Origin: an uncultured Roseobacter sp.
GTDB taxonomy: Bacteria > Pseudomonadota > Alphaproteobacteria > Rhodobacterales > Rhodobacteraceae
Assembly (NCBI RefSeq): GCF_947492555.1
Contig: NZ_CANLNE010000003.1
Span: forward strand, 372,001-436,000
Length of the DNA: 64,000 bases
Direction of reading: 5' to 3'
Shown here: positions 1 through 8,076 of the stretch, piece by piece
Layout of the letters: each line of letters starts with the position of its first letter
Position numbering within the stretch: position 1 is the first letter of the stretch
Translations under genes and position numbers: made by a program
Notes under the pieces: model-generated
The model's input: only the letters and a program-made list of their open reading frames with translations
Databases searched by the model: none
What the model was told of the DNA's origin: nothing

Positions 1-249
1 CCCTCCGCGCCCGATCTCACTCCGATAAGCCCGTCGGCTTTTGGTTGTGTGCCGGGGTGTTACTGGTCATCACGATTGAGATTTTCCACCGGTGGTGGAA
101 ATTGTACCCCCGATGCCGGGGTTTTTTGAGTTCGATGGTCTTGCCGCTTTGGGTTTTCACGGAATTTGCGTTAAGCTCTGGGGCGGTGGGTATGAATTTC
201 AACCCGCTGCAGACGCCGCTTGTGCGGCACGTGGTTTAGGGGATTTGAA
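1..249. other. Left-edge non-coding stretch with inverted repeat
   Basis: I see no convincing gene here. It holds a perfect inverted repeat at 83-101 (TTTCCACC, 3-base loop, GGTGGAAA) and then a terminator-like hairpin, so it probably is the 3' end of a transcript coming from the left. The last part carries the ribosome-binding site (AGGGG at 238-242) of the next gene. Confidence 0.5.
106..127 (+). terminator. Rho-independent terminator of an off-window gene
   Basis: A 5-bp stem (ACCCC/GGGGT, 7-base loop) is followed directly by six T residues. It would end rightward transcription entering from beyond the left edge. The stem is short, so strength is uncertain. Confidence 0.45.
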
Positions 250-846
250 GTGAACTGGATTTTTAAATCTGTCGCAGCCGGCATCATAGCGCTTGGCTTG
301 AATGTCAGCGCGGCGAGCGCGGCGGTCATTGAAAGCTGTGGGAACAAGGATTTCTCGGCAACGCAGGACGGCATGGATCTGTCCGTGACGGACCCGGGTT
401 CCATTTGTGGCAATCTCGGTGGTCCGCAGGGGAACTCAACCGGTGCAGCCAGCCCGATCGCGGCCGCCGGCTGGATATCTGGCGCGGAGGTACAGGGCAG
501 CAATCCCGATGGCGCCAGCGGCCAGGGTGACGGTAACCTGTCGTTGGCGATAAGTATCCTCGACAACACGTGGACGATCCTGAACCCTAACAACTACGAG
601 AAAGTCGGTCTGTCGGTAAAGCATGGGAACGGGTTTGCGTTCTACAATCTCGATCTGACCAAGGCCCTGACCGGGACCTGGTTCACCTATGACAATGCAA
701 ATTCCGGCGCTGGCAACGCGTTTTCGCATATCAATGCGTGGTACATGGGGGACCCGGTTTCGCCAGTTCCACTGCCAGCCGCGGGTTGGATGCTGATCGC
801 GGGGCTTGGCGGCTTGGGCGCGATGCGCCGGTTCCGCAAATCCTGA
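250..846 (+). CDS. Exported VPLPA-CTERM sorting-signal protein
   Basis: Predicted exported protein of 198 residues with no recognisable enzymatic domain. The start is taken as GTG 250 because AGGGG lies seven bases upstream and the chain then opens with a clean signal peptide (hydrophobic core IFKSVAAGIIALGLNVSAASA). The C-terminus carries VPLPA, a hydrophobic helix (GWMLIAGLGGLGAM) and a basic end (RRFRKS). This tripartite layout is that of VPLPA-CTERM substrates, which an exosortase-type transpeptidase is thought to process and surface-deliver. The body is rich in Gly, Asn, Asp and Ser, as is common for secreted or matrix proteins. No exosortase gene lies in this window, so the sorting enzyme must be elsewhere. 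A terminator follows immediately, so it is probably monocistronic. The function of the mature domain is unknown. Confidence 0.75.
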   Translation: MNWIFKSVAAGIIALGLNVSAASAAVIESCGNKDFSATQDGMDLSVTDPGSICGNLGGPQGNSTGAASPIAAAGWISGAEVQGSNPDGASGQGDGNLSLAISILDNTWTILNPNNYEKVGLSVKHGNGFAFYNLDLTKALTGTWFTYDNANSGAGNAFSHINAWYMGDPVSPVPLPAAGWMLIAGLGGLGAMRRFRKS

Positions 847-868
847 CCATAGCCGAGACGCATTAGGT

Positions 869-895
869 AAAGGCCCCTTCGTGGGGCCTTTTTTA
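869..895. terminator. Terminator between convergent genes
   Basis: A 9-bp stem AAAGGCCCC/GGGGCCTTT with a 5-base loop is followed by T residues on the plus strand and flanked by A residues on the left, so it can act in both directions. It serves the VPLPA-CTERM gene and possibly the end of the converging pyruvate carboxylase transcript. Confidence 0.8.
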
Positions 896-953
896 GTTTT
901 TGGCCCCCCGCGCGCATCCAGGCGCGGGGAGGCCAGTCAAAGTGCGCTTTGGA

Positions 954-3900
954 TCAATCCAGTTCCACCAGCAGGTCCTTGGCGTCAATCTGGCCACCCG
1001 GCGTGACATGCACCGCCTTGATCACCGCATCGCGTTCGGCATGTATCCCGGTTTCCATCTTCATCGCCTCTATCGTCAGCAGCAGGTCGCCCGCCTTGAC
1101 CTTGCCGCCGACACTGGCCGCAACCGAGGCGACGACACCGGGCATCGGCGCGCCGATATGATTGGCGTTGCCAACTTCCGCCTTGGGCCGCTGCGCCGTG
1201 CTGGCCTTGACCAGACGGTTGGGCACGCGGATCACGCGGGGTTGGCCGTTGAGCTCGAAGAACACCTTGACCTCGCCATCCTCGTTGGTGTCGCCCACCG
1301 CCTGCAACCGGATTTCCAGCGTCTTGCCGGGATCGATCTCGGCAGAGATTTCCTCGCCCGGTTCCATGCCGTAGAAAAACGTTTTCGTCGGCAGCGCGCG
1401 CACGGGGCCATAGGTGCGATGCCGTCCCATGTAGTCGAGGAAGACCTTGGGATACATCAGGTAGCCGCTCAGATCCTCATCATCGACCTCGCGGCCTTCC
1501 ATTGCATCCGATGCTTCCTTGCGCAGTGCTTCCAGATCGGCGGGCGGCAGGTGCTTGCCCGGGCGTTCGGTGTTGGGTTTTTCGTCCTTCAGCACTTTTT
1601 CCAGAATGCCAGCCGGGAAACCGCCGGGAGGCTGGCCAAGGTTGCCGCGCATCATATCGACAACGCTGTCGGGGAAGGCGACATCGGTCTGAGGGTTCTC
1701 CACGTCTGCGCGGGAGAGGTTCTGCGACACCATCATCAGCGCCATGTCACCCACCACCTTGGATGAGGGTGTCACCTTCACGATGTCGCCGAACATCTGG
1801 TTCACATCGGCATAGGTCTGCGCCACCTCGTGCCAACGGTCTTCCAGACCCAGACTGGCAGCCTGCGCCTTGAGGTTGGTGAACTGCCCGCCGGGCATCT
1901 CGTGCAGATAAACCTCGGAGGAGGGGGCCTGCATGCCGGTCTCGAAGGCCGCATAGTGGCTGCGCACCTCTTCCCAGTAATCCGAGATTTCGCGCACCGC
2001 CTGCATGGACAGCCCGGTGTCGCGATCCGTATGCTTGAGCGCCTCCACGACCGAGCCAAGTGTCGCCTGGGACGTGTTGCCCGAGAGCGCGTCCATAGCG
2101 CAATCCACTGCGTCCACGCCTGCTTCGGAGGCTGCGAGGATTGTGGCGCAGGCTACGCCTGCGGTGTCATGCGTGTGGAAGTGGATGGGCAGGCCAACTT
2201 CGGATTTCAGCGCCTTGATCAACTGACGGGCGGCGGCGGGCTTCAGCAGCCCCGCCATGTCCTTGAGGCCCAGCACATGGGCGCCCGCGTCCCGCAGCTC
2301 TTTGCCCATATCGACGTAGTATTTCAGATTGTACTTGGCGCGATCCGGATCATTGATATCGCCGGTGTAACAGATCGTGCCCTCGCAGACCTTGCCGTTC
2401 TCGATCACTGCGTCCATCGCGACGCGCATGTTTTCGACCCAATTCAGGCTGTCGAAGACGCGGAAGACATCGACGCCAGTTCTGGCCGCCACCCGTACGA
2501 ATTCCTGCACCACATTGTCAGGGTAGTTGGTGTAGCCAACGCCGTTGGAGGCGCGCAGCAGCATCTGGGTCATCAGGTTGGGCATGGCGGCGCGCAAGTC
2601 ACGCAGGCGCTGCCAGGGGCATTCCTGCAGGAAGCGGTAAGCCACGTCAAAGGTCGCGCCACCCCAGCATTCCACGCTGAAAAGCTGCGGCAGATTGGCG
2701 GCATAGGTCGGGGCCACCTTGATCATGTCATGGCTGCGCATCCGTGTCGCCAGCAGGGATTGGTGCCCGTCCCGCATGGTGGTGTCGGTGATCAGCAATT
2801 GCCGCTGCTGCTTCATCCAGTCGGCAACCGCTTGGGGCCCCTTCTGTTCCAGCAGGTTGCGCGTGCCCATCATTGGCTCTGCCTTGAGCGCGGGCGGCTT
2901 GGGGTTCCGCACATGGGCTGCGGGGCGCGGGTGGTCCTTGGTCTCCGGGTGCCCGTTCACCGTGATGTCCGCGATATAGGTCAAGACCTTGGTGCCGCGA
3001 TCCCGGCGGCGGGTGAACTGGAAGAGATCCGGCGTCTCGTCAATGAACTTGGTGTGGTAGGTGTTGTCGAGGAACGTCGGATGCTTCAGCAGGTTCTCGA
3101 CAAAGGCGATATTGGTGCTGACGCCCCGGATACGGAACTCGCGCAAGGCCCGGTCCATCCGGGAAATTGCCGCCTCCGGCGTCTGCGCCTTGGCGGTCAC
3201 CTTGACCAGCAGGCTGTCATAATACCGCGTGATCACCCCGCCCGAATAGGCCGTGCCCCCATCCAGACGAATGCCCATGCCGGTGGCCTCACGAAAGGCG
3301 GTGATGCGGCCATAGTCGGGGATGAAGTTGTTCTGCGGGTCCTCGGTGGTGATCCGGGTCTGCAGCGCGTGGCCGTTCAATTGCACGTCTTTCTGCGTGG
3401 GCTTGCCCGTCGCCTCGGCAATGCTCTTGCCCTCCGCGATCAGGATTTGCGCCTGCACGATGTCGATGCCGGTCACCTCTTCGGTCACGGTGTGTTCGAC
3501 CTGCACCCGCGGGTTCACTTCGATGAAGTAGAATTTGCCGTCGTCCATATCCATCAGGAATTCGACGGTGCCCGCGCATTCGTAATTCACATGCTTGCAG
3601 ATTTTGTAGCCCAGCTCGCAAATCTCTTCGCGCTGCTTGTCGGTCAGATAGGGGGCAGGGGCGCGTTCCACGACCTTCTGGTTGCGGCGCTGCACCGAGC
3701 AATCCCGCTCGTAAAGGTGATACATCCCGCCGTGCTTGTCGCCGAGGATCTGCACCTCCACGTGGCGCGCCTTGAGGATCATCTTTTCCAGATAGCCCTC
3801 GCCATTGCCAAAGGCGGCCTCTGCCTCGCGGCGACCCTCCAGCACCTTCTCTTCCAGCTCATCTTCGCCTTGGATCGGACGCATGCCGCGCCCGCCGCCG

Positions 3901-4394
3901 CCCCAGGAGGCTTTGAGCATCAGGGGGTAACCGATCTCTTTCGCCTCCGATTTGATGGCCTTCATGTCGTCGCCCAGCACTTCCGTGGCGGGGATGACCG
4001 GCACACCGGCCTCCATGGCCACCCGACGGGCGCTGGCCTTGTCACCTAGGGCACGCATGGTCTCCGCGCGCGGACCGATGAAGGTGATGCCGTTCTGATC
4101 ACAGGCATCGACAAAATCGGGGTTCTCCGACAGCAGCCCGTACCCTGGGTGGATCGCATCCGCGCCGGACGCCTTCGCGACCCGGATCATTTCATCGATC
4201 GACAAATATGCAGCGACGGGCCCCAACCCCTCGCCAATGCGATAGGCCTCATCCGCCTTGAACCGGTGCAGGCCAAGCTTGTCCTCTTCCGCATAAACGG
4301 CCACCGTTTTCTTGCCCATCTCATTGGCGGCGCGCATGATGCGGATGGCAATCTCACCGCGGTTGGCGATCAGGATTTTGCGGAAGTCAGTCAT
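954..4394 (-). CDS. pyc: Pyruvate carboxylase
   Basis: Biotin enzyme that carboxylates pyruvate to oxaloacetate with ATP and bicarbonate, an anaplerotic cytoplasmic step. The 1146-residue length is the full size of the single-chain enzyme. Domains run in the usual order: biotin carboxylase with ATP-grasp core (about residues 5-450), carboxyltransferase beginning near 535 with DTTMRDGHQSLLATR, the PYC/OADA region, and a biotinyl domain whose EAMKM motif places biotin on about Lys1112. GGAG lies six bases before the ATG. The gene stands alone: its neighbour on the same strand is 358 bp upstream. With malate synthase later in the window it fits a C4-replenishing metabolism. No odd features are seen. 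Confidence 0.97.
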   Translation of the reverse strand: MTDFRKILIANRGEIAIRIMRAANEMGKKTVAVYAEEDKLGLHRFKADEAYRIGEGLGPVAAYLSIDEMIRVAKASGADAIHPGYGLLSENPDFVDACDQNGITFIGPRAETMRALGDKASARRVAMEAGVPVIPATEVLGDDMKAIKSEAKEIGYPLMLKASWGGGGRGMRPIQGEDELEEKVLEGRREAEAAFGNGEGYLEKMILKARHVEVQILGDKHGGMYHLYERDCSVQRRNQKVVERAPAPYLTDKQREEICELGYKICKHVNYECAGTVEFLMDMDDGKFYFIEVNPRVQVEHTVTEEVTGIDIVQAQILIAEGKSIAEATGKPTQKDVQLNGHALQTRITTEDPQNNFIPDYGRITAFREATGMGIRLDGGTAYSGGVITRYYDSLLVKVTAKAQTPEAAISRMDRALREFRIRGVSTNIAFVENLLKHPTFLDNTYHTKFIDETPDLFQFTRRRDRGTKVLTYIADITVNGHPETKDHPRPAAHVRNPKPPALKAEPMMGTRNLLEQKGPQAVADWMKQQRQLLITDTTMRDGHQSLLATRMRSHDMIKVAPTYAANLPQLFSVECWGGATFDVAYRFLQECPWQRLRDLRAAMPNLMTQMLLRASNGVGYTNYPDNVVQEFVRVAARTGVDVFRVFDSLNWVENMRVAMDAVIENGKVCEGTICYTGDINDPDRAKYNLKYYVDMGKELRDAGAHVLGLKDMAGLLKPAAARQLIKALKSEVGLPIHFHTHDTAGVACATILAASEAGVDAVDCAMDALSGNTSQATLGSVVEALKHTDRDTGLSMQAVREISDYWEEVRSHYAAFETGMQAPSSEVYLHEMPGGQFTNLKAQAASLGLEDRWHEVAQTYADVNQMFGDIVKVTPSSKVVGDMALMMVSQNLSRADVENPQTDVAFPDSVVDMMRGNLGQPPGGFPAGILEKVLKDEKPNTERPGKHLPPADLEALRKEASDAMEGREVDDEDLSGYLMYPKVFLDYMGRHRTYGPVRALPTKTFFYGMEPGEEISAEIDPGKTLEIRLQAVGDTNEDGEVKVFFELNGQPRVIRVPNRLVKASTAQRPKAEVGNANHIGAPMPGVVASVAASVGGKVKAGDLLLTIEAMKMETGIHAERDAVIKAVHVTPGGQIDAKDLLVELD

Positions 4395-4752
4395 AGGGGG
4401 CTCCGGTCTTTCGCGCTATTGTGCAGGTGCAGCAACGTGTATGACGTTTGGGTAACTGCAACAACACGTAGTAGTGGGTATATCGCAAGAATCCGTGTTT
4501 GAACGGCGTTTTGCGAAGGTTGAACCCTCTGTAAACGCCGTTGGAGCAGGGATATTCCCTGCTGATTGAGCTTCCCGGTAACTTCCCTGACGTCTGGACA
4601 GCGTGCATATTGGCCGGGGTGCCAACGTCATGTGATCCCTTCTGACACAGAGTTCGAGATGGTTAGATATGTCCTGGCCGCTCGGGGTGGGGGCGTGCAC
4701 GACCGGGACTGCTCGCACGGAACACGCATGTCACTGTTGGGGTCGATCCAGG
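4395..4752. other. Intergenic region upstream of pyc
   Basis: This 358-bp gap separates pyc from the alpha-hydroxy-acid dehydrogenase gene, both on the minus strand. It must hold the pyc promoter. I found no ORF with a ribosome-binding site, no RNA gene and no strong hairpin in it. Confidence 0.4.
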
Positions 4753-5892
4753 TTAAGAGAGGACGATGGGGGGCGGCAGGCTTGCCAGATTCTGCGCGCC
4801 CAATTGTCCCATATTGGCGATCAGATCCTTCCGCAGAATATCGACGAGGTGATCGACGCCTGAAGGGCCGAGGGCGGCAAGGGCAAAGTGGAACGCGCGG
4901 CCCAGCATGACGAAATCCGCGCCGCTTGCCAGTGCCCGCAGGATGTCGAGCCCGCCCTCAATCCCGGAATCGAAGATGATCGGCAGGTCCGTTTCGGCGC
5001 GGACGTGCGGCAGCGCTTCGATTGAAGCGGGCGCACCGTCGAACTGGCGCCCCGCATGATTGGACACCCAAAACCCGTCCACACCGATCTTTTCACAGGC
5101 GGGCACGTCGTCGGCGCGCAGAACGCCCTTGATCAGCAAGGGGCCGTCCCACGCATCACGCAGCCAGGCGACATAGTCCCAATCGGGCGAGGTGCGCAGC
5201 AGATAGCCCACATGCGCCGTGGACGAGAGTGCCGTGGTGGCCTCGCTGGCGTATTTCTCCAGCGTGCGCATCCGGGGCAATCCGCGCCGCGCCATTTCAA
5301 ATGCCCAGCGGGGGCGCAGGGCGACCTGGGCCAGCAGGCGCGGCGTCAGCCGGGGCGGCAGCGTCAGACCAGAGCGCGTCTGGCGCTCGCGGCGCGAGGC
5401 AACCGGCACGTCTACCGTCAACACAAGCGTTGAGAAACCCGCGGCACGGGCGCGGTTCAGCATATCGGTGCGAATGGTCTCGTCGCGTGGTGGATACATC
5501 TGGAACCAGCCATCCGCGGCGAGGTGTGGGGCGATGTCTTCGGGGGTCTGGGTGGCCACGGTAGACAGGCTGTAGGGGATGCCCGCCCGACCCGCGGCGC
5601 GGGCCAGATGCGCTTCGGCATCCGGCCAGATCATCCCCGACATGCCAACGGGCGCGATGCCGAATGGCAGGGGCAGGGTGTCCCCAAAGAGCGGCGTGCT
5701 CAAGTCAGGATCGAATTCGCCGTGCAGGATGGAAGGGACAAAGCCAATGCGGTCCAAGGCCTTGCGATTGCGCGCCTTTGTGGCTTCCTGCCCGGTTCCG
5801 CTGTCAAGGTATTCCCAGACAAATTTCGGGATGCGCTGCTGGGCGCGCTGGCGCAGATCGACGAGGCCGGGGTAGGTATTGTGCAGGTCCAT
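4753..5892 (-). CDS. lldD: FMN-dependent alpha-hydroxy-acid dehydrogenase (L-lactate dehydrogenase type)
   Basis: Member of the FMN-dependent alpha-hydroxy-acid oxidase/dehydrogenase family, which oxidises L-lactate, glycolate or similar acids to the 2-oxo acid. The 379-residue length is typical. Visible signatures are the N-terminal helix with VWEYLDSGTG, the FMN-binding GIAPVGMSGMIW and WFQMYPP stretches, and the catalytic loop SNHAGRQFDGAP, which contains the active-site His and Arg; most relatives have Gly rather than Ala in SNHGGRQ. The C-terminal segment IIFDSGIEGGLDILRALASGADFVMLGR forms the phosphate site of the FMN barrel. L-lactate specificity is inferred only; glycolate or another 2-hydroxy acid is equally possible. 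It lies downstream of the GGDEF gene but a strong hairpin separates them. Confidence 0.85.
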   Translation of the reverse strand: MDLHNTYPGLVDLRQRAQQRIPKFVWEYLDSGTGQEATKARNRKALDRIGFVPSILHGEFDPDLSTPLFGDTLPLPFGIAPVGMSGMIWPDAEAHLARAAGRAGIPYSLSTVATQTPEDIAPHLAADGWFQMYPPRDETIRTDMLNRARAAGFSTLVLTVDVPVASRRERQTRSGLTLPPRLTPRLLAQVALRPRWAFEMARRGLPRMRTLEKYASEATTALSSTAHVGYLLRTSPDWDYVAWLRDAWDGPLLIKGVLRADDVPACEKIGVDGFWVSNHAGRQFDGAPASIEALPHVRAETDLPIIFDSGIEGGLDILRALASGADFVMLGRAFHFALAALGPSGVDHLVDILRKDLIANMGQLGAQNLASLPPPIVLS

Positions 5893-5920
5893 GGCGCGAA
5901 GCTAGCAACCAATGGGCGGC

Positions 5921-5949
5921 GCGGAAAGCGTCCTTTGCCCGCTTTCCGC
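5921..5949. terminator. Stable hairpin, possible terminator after the GGDEF gene
   Basis: A perfect 10-bp stem GCGGAAAGCG/CGCTTTCCGC with a 9-base loop lies 19 bases past the stop of the minus-strand GGDEF gene and 28 bases before the next start. No clean T-run follows, so it may be a processing or attenuating hairpin rather than a strict terminator. Confidence 0.45.
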
Positions 5950-5968
5950 ACGCGCCATTCGGTGGCGT

Positions 5969-7870
5969 TCAACTGGCCGCCGGAAGGGTCCCGACCTTGG
6001 CGTGTTCCTCAAAGGCACGGTCCGCCTCTGCCTCGGCGTCCCCGTCAAAGGCGTCGACCTCGGTGCTGCCCAGGACCACCCGGTTGCGGCCCTGCGCCTT
6101 TGCCTCATACATGGCGTCATCGGCGACGCGCAGCAGGTCCTGCGGCATGTGCCCGTGATCGGGGAAAAGCGCCACGCCGACCGACACCGTGATCCGGGGC
6201 AGGTTCTTTTCGCCGTAGCGCAGCGTGATCGCCTCAATCGCCCGGCGCAGCTTTTCCGCCCGGCTTTCGGCGGTCTTCCGATCCGTGCCTGGCAGCAGGA
6301 GCATGAACTCCTCGCCTCCCATCCGGCAGGCGATTTCATCGCCATCGCAGGCCCGCTCCAGCGCCTCGCCAACCGTGCGCAGCACCATGTCACCCGCATC
6401 ATGGCCGTGGTTGTCATTGAATTTCTTGAAGTGGTCGACGTCGAGGTACAGCATGCTGAATACTTCTTCGGTTCGCTGCGCGCTCTGGATCATCTTGCGC
6501 AGATAGTCCGTCATGTGGCGGCGATTGAAGAGCCCCGTCAAGGGATCGCGCACGGACCGTTCCTGCAACTGATCGCGCATCTGAACGTTGGCAATGGCCA
6601 GACTGATCTGTTCTGCGCACATCTGCGCCAGCTTCTGATATTCCTTGAAGGCATCGACAGACATCATCGTCTTCGCTTTCAGATGCATCAGGCCAACGGT
6701 TTCCCCATGCGCAAGGATCGGGAAGCAGAAGTAAGGCCGGTCATCATGTGGTTCGGCATGCTCACAGACAAAATCAATGCTGGACGTGCCGTAAACATAG
6801 GTCCGGCCCCGGCGCAGCCCCCAGCATTCTTCGGGATGGATATGGGCCTTGTGGTCGCCCTCGTTCCAGGAAATCGCACCATCCAACACGTCGCGGGAGT
6901 TGGAGTAGACATACACACTGCCCTCGCAGTCAGGCAGCATATGCGTCATGAAACGCGCGACCATTTCGAACAATTCGTCCAGTGACCGGCTTGACTGCAG
7001 CCACTCGTTCAGCTCACCCAGCAGGCTCACTTCGCGGGCCAATTGCATCTGACGCTCCAGACTTTTGCGTTCCTTGGTGGTGCGCGTCTCAAGCTCGTGC
7101 ATCTGACGCCGTCCGCGTCGCAGAACGGACAAAACGATGATGGAAAAAATCGTCATGAAGATGGTCGAGACAATCATCATCAACCACTCGATACGCCACG
7201 CAAACGTGTCACGCTTTTTCGTGATGTCGGTGTAAAACTCGATCGCCCCGATCACCGAGCCGTTGAGGACGACGGGCGTATAGACCTCGGCCACTTCGCG
7301 CGTCATTTCATTGGTATCGGCTAGGGCGTGCAGCTCAAAGTCATCTACTTCGGATGCCGGTTTCATCTCGTGTTTGTAGTAAGATTCGCCATTCATCACC
7401 TCGCCGATGAAGTAGGGTTTGGTGTTGATTGCCCCGATATCGGACGGGCGGCTGGACCAGAAAACCCGACCCTCGGCGTCGAACATCTTGAAGCGGTAGA
7501 TGTCCGAGGCGCGCGTGATCTGGCTGAGAAAGGAAATGTCCAGATCGGTGAGGCCGTGCTGATTGCCGCCGACACCGCCATAGGCGCTCAAGTCTTCGCC
7601 CGAGGGGTCTGCTTCGGTGGTCAGCTCGAACGTCTCTGCGCCGTGACTGAGTTGGTCCAGAACGCGTTTGCGCCAAAGCTTGGCTTCCTCCTTGATGTCG
7701 GCCTCCAGCATGCGGTCGACAATCGGGTAGGGAAGTTTGATGTTCGCAAAGATGTTGGCCGCCGCCATGACGATCAAAAGCGCCACCACGCCATACTTGC
7801 GGGTTTTGGCGCTGGCATTTTCCTGCGTCACGATTTCCGCAAGCTTCTTAGTCTGTTCTGCGGTTTCCAC
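5969..7870 (-). CDS. Membrane diguanylate cyclase (periplasmic sensor, GAF, GGDEF)
   Basis: Predicted inner-membrane enzyme making cyclic di-GMP from two GTP. The start is GTG 7870: AAGGAG sits seven bases before it, whereas the in-frame GTG two codons earlier would be only one base from that site. Of 633 residues, TM1 is about 26-46, a periplasmic PAS/Cache-like sensor about 50-225, TM2 about 229-250, then a coiled linker, a GAF-like domain about 280-430 (containing CEGSVYVYS and a Pro-Tyr-Phe-Cys core), and a C-terminal GGDEF domain. The catalytic signature is GGEEF at 518-522 with DPLTGLFNRRHM at the domain start, so it should be active. The inhibitory RxxD I-site expected five residues before GGEEF is absent (Asp and Glu occupy its positions). 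No EAL domain is present. Confidence 0.9.
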   Translation of the reverse strand: METAEQTKKLAEIVTQENASAKTRKYGVVALLIVMAAANIFANIKLPYPIVDRMLEADIKEEAKLWRKRVLDQLSHGAETFELTTEADPSGEDLSAYGGVGGNQHGLTDLDISFLSQITRASDIYRFKMFDAEGRVFWSSRPSDIGAINTKPYFIGEVMNGESYYKHEMKPASEVDDFELHALADTNEMTREVAEVYTPVVLNGSVIGAIEFYTDITKKRDTFAWRIEWLMMIVSTIFMTIFSIIVLSVLRRGRRQMHELETRTTKERKSLERQMQLAREVSLLGELNEWLQSSRSLDELFEMVARFMTHMLPDCEGSVYVYSNSRDVLDGAISWNEGDHKAHIHPEECWGLRRGRTYVYGTSSIDFVCEHAEPHDDRPYFCFPILAHGETVGLMHLKAKTMMSVDAFKEYQKLAQMCAEQISLAIANVQMRDQLQERSVRDPLTGLFNRRHMTDYLRKMIQSAQRTEEVFSMLYLDVDHFKKFNDNHGHDAGDMVLRTVGEALERACDGDEIACRMGGEEFMLLLPGTDRKTAESRAEKLRRAIEAITLRYGEKNLPRITVSVGVALFPDHGHMPQDLLRVADDAMYEAKAQGRNRVVLGSTEVDAFDGDAEAEADRAFEEHAKVGTLPAAS

Positions 7871-8021
7871 TAACACACTCCTTGTGCACCCTCATGCCAA
7901 GGGATGAAGTGGTAACATTTCCAATTCCTTAAACTTTGAGGGGCGGTAGCCTGCATGTGATTGGTTTTTAAGTCCAGTTTTCGTCAGATTGAGCCGTTTT
8001 GGATCCGATGTGCAGATTATT

Positions 8022-8036
8022 GAACATTATAAGAAC
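8022..8036. promoter_or_regulatory. LexA SOS box (GAAC-N7-GAAC)
   Basis: The site is GAAC ATTATAA GAAC, i.e. GTTC-N7-GTTC on the other strand, the direct-repeat LexA box known for alphaproteobacteria. It ends 40 bases before the UvrD/PcrA start, where a repressor would block transcription. The diverging GGDEF gene starts 152 bases away on the other side and might be touched too. Confidence 0.75.
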
Positions 8037-8076
8037 ATAGCTTTAAATCGCCGCCTGACTTCGGTACGATATCGCC

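Noticed and set aside
1830-4049. 739-codon plus-strand frame opposite pyc
   Set aside because: Mirror frame of a well-conserved enzyme; no motif, no ribosome-binding site.
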